From Azoarcus sp. L1K30 (GTDB taxonomy: Bacteria; Pseudomonadota; Gammaproteobacteria; Burkholderiales; Rhodocyclaceae): DNA of 64,000 bases. The notes beneath the pieces were generated by a model. The model saw only the letters and a list, made by a program, of their open reading frames with translations. It was not told the DNA's origin and did not search any database. This document shows, in pieces, positions 28,387 to 36,561 of the stretch. Positions within the stretch are counted from its first letter, which is position 1; each line of letters begins with the position of its first letter. The DNA lies in contig NZ_JAGRRD010000001.1 of NCBI RefSeq assembly GCF_018122735.1, positions 1,854,823 through 1,918,822 of the forward strand. Reading direction: 5' to 3'. Made by a program: the position numbers and the translations under genes.

Positions 28387-29795
28387 GCCACCTCCCGCAA
28401 TCCGTCGCCCAGCGCCCCGCTTTGCAGCAAGGTGTCGTAGATGGCCAGATCGCGCACCTCGACCGAGACGTCGTCGGGCAATCGCCGCAGGCCATCGGTC
28501 GCCATGGCGGCCGATGCATCCGCGTGGCGCTTGCGCGCATTGCGCATGGCCGCGCCGGGACCGTGCTGGGGGCAGACCGAGAGTTGGGCGCGGCCGGCCA
28601 GAACCGGGTGCTCCGCGACCAGTCGCCCACGGTGGTGAATCAGCCAGGTGCCGCCGGCGCGCACGACCTCGACGGTGCGGCCGATCAGGCCAAACGGAAC
28701 GGAGTAGCGGTTGCCGTCGATCGACACCAGCCAGTCTTCGGCGACCACGCGGGAACGCACCATCGCCTGCAGGAAGCTCGCCTGGCTGGCAGTCGGCACA
28801 AGGGCGGGCACCTCGTCACCAAAGCGGTCGATGGGGCGCTGGTGGGTTGTGCCGTGGATGCGCAGGTCGGCGACCTGCGCCTGCCAGCACGCCAGTTGCC
28901 GGTTGAAGTCGTCCAGGTCGGCGAAGGTCCGGCCGGGCACGAAGTTGCGCTTGACGTACTTTACGCCAGACTCGACCTTGCCCTTCGTTTGCGCCCGATA
29001 CGGCCGGCACAGCCGCGGCGTGAAGCCCCAGTGATCGGCAAAGGCGGCGAACGTCGTGTTGAACTGCGGGCGCCGATGGCCGTCGGTGTCGGTTACCGTG
29101 CCCAGGACCACGGTGCGCATGCGGTCGTAAAGCAGGCACTCGCAGCGACCACCGAAATGGGCAAAGGCTCGTTCGTGGGCGGCCAGCAGATCGGGGATGC
29201 GCTCGTGCAGGAAGCCTTCGGCGTACCCTCGTCGGCGATAGCCAAGGGTCATGACGAAGATGTGGACCTTCGTGCGCTGCTCGCCGAAGCGAACGCTGAT
29301 CTGCCCCCAATCGACCTGCGCTTGCTCACCGGGCCCGGTCTCGAAACGGCGCTGGGTCAGGCCAGCCAGGCAGGCCTGGGCACGCAGGGGGCGAACAGCC
29401 AGTTTGACGGTCTCGTAACTGCCGGTGAAGCCGCGCTGCCCGCGTAACTCCTGGTACAGGATGCGTGCAGAGTAATTCACCTGCGGCGCCCGCTCGACGA
29501 GCCATGCCCGATGGGCATCGAGAACCCTCCCTGCGCCTTTCTCCCTTCGATACGGCGACCATGCTGCCTGTCGCAGAACGCCACGCACCGTCTTTCGATC
29601 CAGGTCGAACTCGCGGGCAATGACCGAGATGTTCGCACCCGCACCCCGCCGCTCATGAATCGCCTTCCATTGTTCGCGTCCGATCACGTCGCCCTCCGTG
29701 TCCGGTTTCAACCCGGACACGGTAACGCCAATGCTGGCCAGCGCCCTCGGGCGCTGGCCAGCATTCACACCGGACATCCTTTCTTCCCTTTCCAT
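28383..29795 (-). CDS. istA: IS21-family transposase IstA
   Basis: IstA is a DDE transposase. The ATG at 29795 has AAGGAG six bases upstream and gives 470 residues. It has an N-terminal HTH (ISVIAREFDLDRKTVRGVLR), the first catalytic Asp in QAQVDWGQI, the second in LLYDRMRTVVLG, and Glu in TKGKVESGVKYVKRN, then the C-terminal beta-barrel (VSIDGNRYSVPFGL). A GTG at 29687 with GGAGG upstream is an alternative start (434 residues) closer to the family N terminus. The extra 36 codons contain two strong hairpins. Confidence 0.93.
   Translation of the reverse strand: MEREERMSGVNAGQRPRALASIGVTVSGLKPDTEGDVIGREQWKAIHERRGAGANISVIAREFDLDRKTVRGVLRQAAWSPYRREKGAGRVLDAHRAWLVERAPQVNYSARILYQELRGQRGFTGSYETVKLAVRPLRAQACLAGLTQRRFETGPGEQAQVDWGQISVRFGEQRTKVHIFVMTLGYRRRGYAEGFLHERIPDLLAAHERAFAHFGGRCECLLYDRMRTVVLGTVTDTDGHRRPQFNTTFAAFADHWGFTPRLCRPYRAQTKGKVESGVKYVKRNFVPGRTFADLDDFNRQLACWQAQVADLRIHGTTHQRPIDRFGDEVPALVPTASQASFLQAMVRSRVVAEDWLVSIDGNRYSVPFGLIGRTVEVVRAGGTWLIHHRGRLVAEHPVLAGRAQLSVCPQHGPGAAMRNARKRHADASAAMATDGLRRLPDDVSVEVRDLAIYDTLLQSGALGDGLREVA
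29698..29765. repeat. Two hairpins in the first codons or leader of istA
   Basis: On the minus strand, just after the putative istA ATG, lies a near-perfect palindrome with 17-base arms (29730-29746 and 29749-29765) around two bases. A second hairpin follows (GTGTCCGG at 29698-29705, CCGGACAC at 29713-29720). If istA starts at the GTG at 29687, both are in its leader and could block translation from read-through transcripts entering the element, a known way to limit transposase. Confidence 0.7.
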
Positions 29796-29875
29796 CACGT
29801 ACTCCTTCAGGTGGATGGGTGGGGAAAATTCGATTACCACGAGTGGGGATTATTGGATTACCACTGACAAACAGG

Positions 29876-30702
29876 ACCAGGCCGAACCCGAGGATGCGGA
29901 AGACAGGGAGAATGCGCGCGAGGAAACCGCGCTCTTTGCGCAGATGTCGACGCTGCTGGCCGCGCACGGGCTGGTCGTGCCCAACCCGTTCAAGCCCGAG
30001 GCCCCAAAAGCACGAGTGAGCGTGTTCGTGACCGACCATCTGGGTACGCCGTTGCGGCTGGTGGATCACAACGGCAAGACACGCTGGGCGGGGCAACCGG
30101 ATGACTGGGCGGCAGTCGCGGAAGAAAACGGCATCAGACAGCCAATCCGGTTTCAGGGGCAGTGGCTCGATGAGGAGTCCGGGCTTTATTACAATCGGTA
30201 CCGGTACTACGACCCAAAGCAGGGTCGGTATGTGACGCAGGATCCGATTGGGTTGATGGGGGGAGTAAACATTTATGGCTATGTCCGGGCGAATCCAGTT
30301 TCGAAAACTGACCCTACTGGTTTGGTAGAAGGATACGCACAAGCGGGGTATGGAGCTTCAATAATGGCCGGCTTGCTTGGGGGCAGTATTTCAGGCGGAG
30401 TATGTACGACAGGGAAGGAGGCTTGTACATATCAGACGGTTTGTATTCGCGTTGGTTTAGGAGTCTATGCAGGCTATGGTGGCCAAGTCGGCGGCGGCCT
30501 AGTTAGTAGTGGAATAGGTGACCTCGGAGGAGGAAGTCTTGGCATAGGCGGGGATTTGGGAGCGGGACCATCTGCAGGCGGCGGTGCTAGCGTAGGGATA
30601 CCCAATGGTGGTGCTGTTGGCGGCGCCAAAGGACGAGGAGGAGCTGGCGTTGGCGTAGATGCTGGAGTTGATATGTGCTACACGTGGCTGCAATGTAAAT
30701 GA
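29876..30702 (+). pseudogene. RHS core end with glycine-rich tip 4, right of the IS element
   Basis: This continues the RHS piece broken by the IS (PEDAEDRENAREETALF to QDPIGLMGGVNIYGYVRANP and DPTGL, near 30325). Tip 4 has about 125 residues: a short hydrophobic part (YGASIMAGLLGGSISGG), then a strongly glycine-rich stretch, ending VDMCYTWLQCK. The frame stays open backwards into the IS to a GTG at 29698, so IS-driven read-through could make a hybrid product. Otherwise it is a silent tip. Confidence 0.78.
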
Positions 30703-31082
30703 TGAGTCGGACAAAAATGCCGCAACTACCCCCGTTCTTACGCCTACTAATGCATCCGAGCCAGCTTGTACATCTATTGTGTTTGGCTGCTCTGTCCATC
30801 GTTATCTACGAGAACACTGCTCAAGGAAATCTGGCGTTCATGCTGCCGGTGTTATTCATGGGATTCTCTCTGGCTGCCGCCGGAATGTATCGCCTACTTT
30901 CACGCAGAGCGTTGATTGCTGACGCTATTGCCAGCCTTTCAATAACAGGTGCGATATCTATTTTGGTCACTGTCGGTCCGGTGACTTCAATGGAAAGGGC
31001 GTTGCTAAATGTGTTAATCCTGATTGGAGCAATAGCAATAGCCGTACAAATCAGGATTAACTCGGCTGATCGACGCAAGTAA
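30699..31082 (+). CDS. Multi-spanning membrane protein, candidate immunity for tip 4
   Basis: The ATG at 30699 overlaps the tip 4 stop (ATGA). The 127-residue protein has about four hydrophobic helices (LVHLLCLAALSIVIY, LAFMLPVLFMGFSLAAAGMY, ADAIASLSITGAISILVTV, ALLNVLILIGAIAIAVQI), a compact integral membrane protein. Gene position suggests immunity to a membrane-active tip. Its last codons contain a 17-base string also found in front of tip 2. No family is recognised. Confidence 0.68.
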   Translation: MMSRTKMPQLPPFLRLLMHPSQLVHLLCLAALSIVIYENTAQGNLAFMLPVLFMGFSLAAAGMYRLLSRRALIADAIASLSITGAISILVTVGPVTSMERALLNVLILIGAIAIAVQIRINSADRRK

Positions 31083-31248
31083 CATCTGGGCGCCTCGAAG
31101 AACCTCGGCCCTCAGGGGCAACGCAATTAATTGTCATTGTCCTAATCGAATATACCATAAGAATACTTCACCCATGAAAGCCATTCCCCATCCACACTTG
31201 CAGATACATAGTGTGTGAATCAAAAGTGTCAGAGTCGTTTGAAGCCGC

Positions 31249-31380
31249 TGGGCCGGCTCATTGCCCGTCACCTGCCGGCCACCGCGTGTGCGCCGGCGAT
31301 CACCGAGCGTCTCACCTGGCGCGCCGGTGGGCACTTGGCATCCTTCACCAGCCACACTCGCTAGGCGCGCTTCGCCTTCG
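31249..31380 (+). pseudogene. Short RHS core remnant without tip
   Basis: About 130 bases match 21867-21995 of the full RHS gene (RLIARHLPATACAPAITER), with a stop inside the copy near 31363. The match ends abruptly at the ATG of the next small gene, where the core would have continued FAFDAAG. The 166 bases before it (31083-31248) hold nothing I can name. Confidence 0.75.
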
Positions 31381-31617
31381 ATGAGAAAGAGATTTCTGGG
31401 CGTACTCTGGCTACTCCTTGGCACAGGGCTGATTTTCTGGGCCGCAGGGAATGTGATCGGTGGCGACCTTTCGGTTGGAGGCAAGTACAGCCCTGCGGGT
31501 CGAGACAACGGGGGCGTTATCCTCATTGCACTCATCGGCATATGCTCAGTAGCCTATGGAGCGTTTGAACTACTCTTGGGACACGAAAACGGAAGATCTG
31601 ACAAGGATAGCAAGTAG
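31381..31617 (+). CDS. Small two-helix membrane protein, orphan immunity candidate
   Basis: The 78-residue product starts MRKRFLGVLWLLLGTGLIFW, has one helix near residues 4-22 and a second near 45-65 (GVILIALIGICSVAYGAFELLL), and ends in a polar tail. It sits directly on an RHS core remnant with no tip beside it, so it may be the surviving immunity gene of a lost tip. No ribosome site is evident. No family is recognised. Confidence 0.55.
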   Translation: MRKRFLGVLWLLLGTGLIFWAAGNVIGGDLSVGGKYSPAGRDNGGVILIALIGICSVAYGAFELLLGHENGRSDKDSK

Positions 31618-31750
31618 CTCCGGACAACGGAACGAGCCGGGTCCCGTAAGAGCCGCAAGCCGTCTCACCCAGCTCGCTGTCATAAGCGTCACCCCAGCTG
31701 CTCAAATGCCGCACTACACCGCCGGCCGCAACGTACTCGGTGTGGCGGAA

Positions 31751-32683
31751 TTACCCATCGACTGCAGGCCCTAGCTTCGCACCATCGCTGAAGCGCTCGA
31801 ACAGCAACTGACGCAACCAGCGGTTGGCCGGATCGCGGTGGTACTTGGCATGCCAGAACAGGTTGATCGGAATTTCCGGCAACGTGGCCGGATGCGCTGT
31901 GGTGACCAGATCGAAGGGCCCGGTGCAGCAGGCGGCGAAGCGTTCGGGTACGGTGGCGATCAGGTCCGTGCTTTGCAGGATGTGCCCCACCGCGATGAAA
32001 TGCGGTACGACCATCCGCACCCGGCGGCGAACGCCGGCGCGGTCGAGCAGCGTATCCACTTCGCCGTGCCCGGTGCCGGCGGACACCACCACCACGTGCT
32101 CGAGTGACTGGAACCGGTCCAGCGTCATCGGTTCGTTCGCCGCAACATGCCCGCGCCGGAACAGGCAGACATAGCGCTGCCTGAAGAGCCGTTGCTGGAA
32201 GAAACCCGCCTGCAGCTGCGGCAACAGACCTACGGCCAGATCGACCCGGCCCGCCTCCATGTCTTCCTTGAGGCTTGCGCCGGTGTTGCGCACCGTGCTG
32301 ATCCGTATGCCGGGTGCGGCCGAACTGACAACGCCCATCAGGGTCGGCAGGAAGTAGATCTCGCCGATATCGGTCACTGCCAGGGTGAAGGTGCGATCGC
32401 TCGAAGCCGGATCGAAGGTCGACTGCTGATTGAGCGCACTGTGGATCGCACTCAGCGCGTAGCTGACGGGTTCGGCCAGCTGCAGCGCATACGGTGTCGG
32501 CTCCATGCCGCGCGCAGTGCGCACGAACAACTCATCCCTCAGATGGGTACGCAGGCGTTTGAGCGCGTTGCTGACCGCCGGCTGCGTCAATCCGAGCGCT
32601 TCGGCCACGGCCGACACCCGCTTGTCGATCAGCAGCTGGTTGAATACGAGCAGCAGATTGAGGTCGAGGTCACGCAACTGCAT
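31751..32683 (-). CDS. LysR-family regulator, NahR/NagR-like
   Basis: The 310-residue protein has a LysR HTH (AVAEALGLTQPAVSNALKRLR, residues about 26-46) and an effector domain beginning near 90 (RTFTLAVTDIGEIYFLPTLM). The N terminus MQLRDLDLNLLLVFNQLL is typical of the NahR/NodD branch that answers salicylate and related aromatics. It is transcribed away from the nagAa-like operon, so it most likely controls it. An inverted repeat lies between them. Confidence 0.88.
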   Translation of the reverse strand: MQLRDLDLNLLLVFNQLLIDKRVSAVAEALGLTQPAVSNALKRLRTHLRDELFVRTARGMEPTPYALQLAEPVSYALSAIHSALNQQSTFDPASSDRTFTLAVTDIGEIYFLPTLMGVVSSAAPGIRISTVRNTGASLKEDMEAGRVDLAVGLLPQLQAGFFQQRLFRQRYVCLFRRGHVAANEPMTLDRFQSLEHVVVVSAGTGHGEVDTLLDRAGVRRRVRMVVPHFIAVGHILQSTDLIATVPERFAACCTGPFDLVTTAHPATLPEIPINLFWHAKYHRDPANRWLRQLLFERFSDGAKLGPAVDG

Positions 32684-32698
32684 TCGGCTTTACCTATA

Positions 32699-32717
32699 TT
32701 CACAGCAGTGATGTGAA
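32699..32717. promoter_or_regulatory. Inverted repeat in the lysR-nagAa spacer, possible LysR operator
   Basis: TTCACA and TGTGAA are exact complements separated by seven bases, in an AT-rich 118-base spacer between the divergent genes. LysR-type regulators bind such dyads near divergent promoters. The dyad lies 16 bases from the regulator start, so it might also serve autoregulation. Confidence 0.5.
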
Positions 32718-32801
32718 AACTATACATACGTTTATCGACTGATATTACATCTTTATCCATGATGTGCCCAACGCCTCACCACGCTTCGGGACACTGCAAT
32801 C

Positions 32802-33788
32802 ATGGAACTCCTCGTACGCCCCTCGAATCGGCGCCTCGCCTTCTCCAGCGGCTCGAACCTGCTTGACGTACTGCGCAAGAACGAGGTGCCCGTGTCCTAC
32901 AGCTGCATGTCGGGACGCTGCGGCACCTGCCGTTGCCGCGTCATCGACGGCGACATCATTGACGAGGGCCCGGAGGCCGGCCGGCCGAACCTGATCGGCG
33001 AGCGCCACGTGCTGGCGTGCCAATCCGTGCTGACCGGCAATTGCGCCATCGAAATTCTCGAAGCGGACGAAATCGTGAATCACCCGGCGCGGATCATCAA
33101 AGGCACCGTGGTCGGCATCGAGCCGGTGACGCATGACATCATCAAGCTGCGGATGCGCCTGGCCAAACCGCTCGAATTCTCGCCCGGGCAGTACGCGACG
33201 CTGCAATTCAGCCCGGACCATGCGCGTCCGTATTCCATGGCGGGCTTGCCATCCGACGAGGAGATGGCGTTCCACATCCGCAAGGTGCCGGGCGGACGGG
33301 TGACGGAGTACATTTTCTCCACGATCAAAGCCGGGGCGGCGATCAAGGTGAGCGGGCCGCTCGGGACAGCGTATCTGCGCCGCACGCACACCGGCCCGAT
33401 GCTGTGCGTCGGCGGCGGGACCGGCCTTGCGCCCGTGCTGTCGATCGTGCGCGGCGCAATCGAAGCGGGCATGCGCAATCCGGTCCATCTCTACTTCGGC
33501 GTCCGCAGTGAGGCGGATCTTTATAACGCCGATGACCTGCAGGCCCTCGCGGCAAGCACGCCGAACCTCACCGTGCACATCGTCATCGCCAGCGGCAAGG
33601 CGGGCCAGGGGCAGCGCAGCGGACTGGTTACCGACGCCATCGAACACGATCTGCCCGACCTGAACGGCTGGCGCGCCTATCTGTGCGGCGCACCGGCCAT
33701 GGTCGAAGCGCTCAGCCTGCTGGTGACGCGCCTGGGGATCAACCCGTCCCATGTGCATGCCGACGCTTTCTATCCCAGCGGTACCTGA
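32802..33788 (+). CDS. nagAa: Ferredoxin reductase of a Rieske oxygenase (NagAa-like)
   Basis: This protein passes electrons from NAD(P)H to the Rieske ferredoxin. The 328-residue protein has a plant-type [2Fe-2S] domain (Cys35, Cys40, Cys43, Cys72 in CMSGRCGTC and LACQS), an FAD domain (RPYSMAG) and an NAD domain ([11 protein letters not shown]). It closely resembles NagAa/NahAa. It is the first gene of the operon, followed by the oxygenase subunits as in the nag cluster of Ralstonia U2. Confidence 0.88.
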   Translation: MELLVRPSNRRLAFSSGSNLLDVLRKNEVPVSYSCMSGRCGTCRCRVIDGDIIDEGPEAGRPNLIGERHVLACQSVLTGNCAIEILEADEIVNHPARIIKGTVVGIEPVTHDIIKLRMRLAKPLEFSPGQYATLQFSPDHARPYSMAGLPSDEEMAFHIRKVPGGRVTEYIFSTIKAGAAIKVSGPLGTAYLRRTHTGPMLCVGGGTGLAPVLSIVRGAIEAGMRNPVHLYFGVRSEADLYNADDLQALAASTPNLTVHIVIASGKAGQGQRSGLVTDAIEHDLPDLNGWRAYLCGAPAMVEALSLLVTRLGINPSHVHADAFYPSGT

Positions 33789-33860
33789 TCCCGCCCGCCG
33801 CCTGGCGGAGAACCGCGGGGCACCGCCCGCACATTCAAAAAACACAGAGGAGACCACATC

Positions 33861-35123
33861 ATGAGCGGAATTCCGACGGTATTTCCCACGAATCCCAAGT
33901 GGCAGGGCGACGGCTCGAGCCGCATTCCCTTCTGGGCCTATACACGCGAGGACCTGTACCGGAAGGAACTGGAGCGCTTCTTCTATTCGGGCCACTGGTG
34001 CTATGTCGGCCTCGAAGCCGAGATTCCCAACCCGGGCGATTTCCGCCGCACCGTCATCGGTGAACGCTCGGTGATCATGGTTCGCGACATGCAGGGCGAG
34101 ATCAGCGTGGTGGAAAACGTCTGCGCGCACCGCGGCATGCGCTTCTGTCGAGAGCGTCACGGCAACCGCAAGGACTTTTTCTGTCCCTATCACCAGTGGA
34201 ACTACAGCCTGCAGGGCGACCTTCAGGGCGTGCCCTTTCGCCGTGGCGTCAAACAGGACGGCAAGGTCAATGGCGGCATGCCAAAGGAATTCAAACTCGA
34301 GGAACACGGGCTGACCAGACTCAAGGTGGCGACACGCGGCGGGGTGGTGTTCGCCTCGTTCGATCAGGATATCGAATCGCTCGAGGACTTTCTCGGCCCC
34401 ACCATCCTGCAGTACTTCGACCGCGTCTTCAACGGTCGCACACTCAGGATTCTCGGCTACCGCCGCCAGCGCATTCCCGGCAACTGGAAGCTGATGCAGG
34501 AGAACATCAAGGACCCTTACCACCCGGGTCTGCTCCACACATGGTTCTCGACTTTTGGCCTCTGGCGTGCGGACAACAAGTCGGAACTCAAGATGGACGC
34601 GCACTTTCGTCATGCGGCGATGATCTCGACCCGAGGTCAGGGCGGAAAGAATGAAGAAGTGGTGAGTGGCGTCGACAGCTTCAAGGAGAAGATGCAGGTC
34701 AACGACCCGCGCCTGCTCGACATCGTGCCCGAGCCGTGGTGGAACGGCCCGACCGCGGTGATGACCACCCTCTTCCCCAGCGTCATCATCCAGCAACAGG
34801 TCAATAGCGTGTCGACCCGTCACATCCAGCCCAACGGTCACGGCTCATTCGACTTCGTGTGGACGCACTTCGGCTTCGAGGACGATTCCGAGGAGTGGAC
34901 GCAGCGCCGGCTCATCCAGGCCAATCTCTTCGGTCCTGCGGGCTTCGTCTCGGCCGACGACGGCGAAGTCATCGAGTGGTCGCAGGAAGGCTTCGAGCAG
35001 AACCCGTCGCACCGAACCGTCGTCGAGATGGGCGGCTACGAGATCGAAGACACCGACCACATGGTGACCGAAACGCTGATCCGAGGCATGTACGCCTACT
35101 GGCGCAAAGTGATGGGGGAATGA
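33861..35123 (+). CDS. nagG: Salicylate 5-hydroxylase large oxygenase subunit (NagG-like)
   Basis: This is the catalytic alpha subunit that, by family resemblance, hydroxylates salicylate to gentisate. The 420-residue protein has a Rieske site (Cys88, His90, Cys108, His111 in CAHRG and CPYHQW) and the mononuclear iron motif [15 protein letters not shown] with Asp and two His. N and C termini ([30 protein letters not shown]) look like NagG. A related anthranilate or other hydroxybenzoate oxygenase cannot be excluded. AGAGGAG precedes the start, and it overlaps nagH by four bases. Confidence 0.85.
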   Translation: MSGIPTVFPTNPKWQGDGSSRIPFWAYTREDLYRKELERFFYSGHWCYVGLEAEIPNPGDFRRTVIGERSVIMVRDMQGEISVVENVCAHRGMRFCRERHGNRKDFFCPYHQWNYSLQGDLQGVPFRRGVKQDGKVNGGMPKEFKLEEHGLTRLKVATRGGVVFASFDQDIESLEDFLGPTILQYFDRVFNGRTLRILGYRRQRIPGNWKLMQENIKDPYHPGLLHTWFSTFGLWRADNKSELKMDAHFRHAAMISTRGQGGKNEEVVSGVDSFKEKMQVNDPRLLDIVPEPWWNGPTAVMTTLFPSVIIQQQVNSVSTRHIQPNGHGSFDFVWTHFGFEDDSEEWTQRRLIQANLFGPAGFVSADDGEVIEWSQEGFEQNPSHRTVVEMGGYEIEDTDHMVTETLIRGMYAYWRKVMGE

Positions 35124-35611
35124 TGATGATCGACTTTCAGACCTATTTTGAACTGCTGAACCTCTACGGCGACTACGCCATGGCCGTCGATTCCTCCGAC
35201 TGGGAGAAGTGGCCCGAATTCTTCGTCGAGGATGGCACCTACCGCCTGCAACCGCGGGAAAATCTCGAACAGGGATTGCCCCTGTGCCTGCTTGCGCTGG
35301 AAAGCAAGGCGATGATCAGGGACCGGGTCTACGGGGTAAAGGAAACCATGTATCACGACCCCTACTACCAGCGCCACATCGTCGGCATGCCGCGAGTGAT
35401 CTCGGTAGAGCGCGGCCGCGATGCCGACACCATCCACGCCGAAGCCAATTACACCGTGATCCGTACCAAGTACGACGGCGAGTCGACGGTGTTCAACGCG
35501 GGCTACTACCGCGACGTGATCGTACGAACACCCGAGGGCTTGCGACTGAAGTCCCGCCTGTGCGTGTACGACACCGAGATGATTCCGAACTCCATCATTT
35601 ATCCGATCTGA
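35120..35611 (+). CDS. nagH: Salicylate 5-hydroxylase small oxygenase subunit (NagH-like)
   Basis: This beta subunit is a structural partner of NagG, of the SnoaL/NTF2-like fold. It has 163 residues if started at the first of three tandem ATG codons (35120, 35123, 35126); the first overlaps the nagG stop. [31 protein letters not shown] and [23 protein letters not shown] are typical of ring-hydroxylase beta subunits. The exact start among the three is undecided. Confidence 0.87.
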   Translation: MMMIDFQTYFELLNLYGDYAMAVDSSDWEKWPEFFVEDGTYRLQPRENLEQGLPLCLLALESKAMIRDRVYGVKETMYHDPYYQRHIVGMPRVISVERGRDADTIHAEANYTVIRTKYDGESTVFNAGYYRDVIVRTPEGLRLKSRLCVYDTEMIPNSIIYPI

Positions 35612-35621
35612 GGCCGACGTC

Positions 35622-35936
35622 ATGACATTCAACTGGATAGACGCCATCGACGTCAGCGCCGTGCCGGCCGGTGATGTGCTCGGCATCGCGGTTGCCGGAC
35701 GCGACGTCGCACTCTACGAAGTCGACGGCGAAATCTTCGCCACCTCGAACATCTGCACCCACGGCCATGCCCGCATGAGCGACGGCTTTCTCGAAGGCCG
35801 CGAAGTCGAGTGCCCCTTGCATCAGGGCAGATTCGACGTCTGTTCGGGCAAGGCCCTGTGCGCCCCGCTGACCGAGGACATCCCGATTTACCCCGTCAGG
35901 ATCGAGAACGGCCGGGTCTTCATCTGCCTCGACTGA
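35622..35936 (+). CDS. nagAb: Rieske ferredoxin (NagAb-like)
   Basis: This electron carrier works between the NagAa-like reductase and the NagGH oxygenase. The 104-residue protein has the Rieske motifs [11 protein letters not shown] and CPLHQGRFD. Ten bases separate it from nagH. It is the last recognisable gene of the operon; the naphthalene dioxygenase genes that follow in the U2 cluster are absent. A GC-rich dyad near 35946-35965 could end transcription, but it has no T-run. Confidence 0.9.
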   Translation: MTFNWIDAIDVSAVPAGDVLGIAVAGRDVALYEVDGEIFATSNICTHGHARMSDGFLEGREVECPLHQGRFDVCSGKALCAPLTEDIPIYPVRIENGRVFICLD

Positions 35937-35987
35937 ACGCCCCATCGCGGCCGACCAAACGGCCGCCACTACGTGAGTGAGAGAGAC

Positions 35988-36080
35988 ATGAAAAGCCTTC
36001 GGAAATGGCCCCTTCCCGCGCTGATGCTGGCTGCCGCGTCGGGCATGCGTACTGGGTGCATGAGCCGCACCCGGACCTGA
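35988..36080 (+). pseudogene. Signal-peptide-like remnant after the nag operon
   Basis: A 30-codon frame, with GAGAGAGA before its ATG, reads MKSLRKWPLPALMLAAASG and then stops soon after. It looks like the secretion signal of an outer-membrane porin or lipoprotein whose body has been lost by deletion. Aromatic-degradation operons often end with such a porin, so this may be its trace. Confidence 0.4.
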
Positions 36081-36105
36081 CAGGCAACACCAGGGAGCGG
36101 ATCGC

Positions 36106-36561
36106 ATGAGCGAACCTGAATCCACCGCATTGTGCATCATCCGCGCCGAGCGCCGCGCGCTGGCAGCCGTCATCAACACCATGAGAACCATGATCGGCGA
36201 AATTCGAGCGGGTCGCATGAAGCCTGACTTCCGCCTCTTCTGGGGCATGGTTCAGTACATCGATGCCTTTCCTGAACGAGTTCGCCACCCCAGGAAAGAG
36301 GACTGGCGCTTCGATCGCATCCGCCAGCGCACACTTCTCGCCGACGCGCTGATCGCCGAACTGGGCACGCAGCACCGCACCGAAGGACAACTGGGCGCAT
36401 TGCGAAAATGCCTCGGTGACTTCGAAGCAGGCATAACAGGTGCGCTTGAGGGACTGGATGCCGCCATCGAGACGTATGCCGAATACTCATGGGCACACGT
36501 GGATCTGGAAGCGCTTGAACTGCTGCCCCGTGGCGAGGCTCTGCTAACCGATGCCGACTGA
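36106..36561 (+). CDS. Hemerythrin-like HHE domain protein, probably degenerate
   Basis: The 151-residue protein resembles HHE cation-binding proteins: RAERRALAAVINTMRTMIGEI, DAFPERVRHPRKED, ALIAELGTQH, ETYAEYSWAHVDLEALELLP. The expected HPKEDDxLF and HxxKEE metal motifs are altered (HPRKEDWRF; HVDLEALE), and the C terminus stops earlier than usual. It may be losing metal binding. It follows the remnant above and has no obvious link to the hydroxylase genes. Confidence 0.65.
   Translation: MSEPESTALCIIRAERRALAAVINTMRTMIGEIRAGRMKPDFRLFWGMVQYIDAFPERVRHPRKEDWRFDRIRQRTLLADALIAELGTQHRTEGQLGALRKCLGDFEAGITGALEGLDAAIETYAEYSWAHVDLEALELLPRGEALLTDAD

Larger units (their letters stand above)
27511..29869. 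mobile_element. IS21-family insertion sequence, apparently intact
   Basis: The element runs from TGTCA at 27511 to TGACA at 29869 (2359 bases) and carries istA and istB on the minus strand. The six bases AACAGG occur directly on both sides (27505-27510 and 29870-29875), a target duplication of normal size for the family. Each end has two spaced repeats related to GTGGTAAT-N4-TTTCCCCAC (left near 27518-27538 and 27539-27560; right mirrored near 29821-29863), as expected for IstA binding sites. It splits one RHS piece. Confidence 0.93.

Noticed and set aside
19848-31617. A CRISPR array or prophage in the repeat-rich island
   Set aside because: The repeats are long RHS core copies, not short spaced repeats, and no phage structural or integrase gene is seen.
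32745-34841. A long minus-strand open frame opposite the nagAa and nagG genes
   Set aside because: The plus-strand genes have intact cofactor motifs and ribosome sites; the antisense frame is a shadow.
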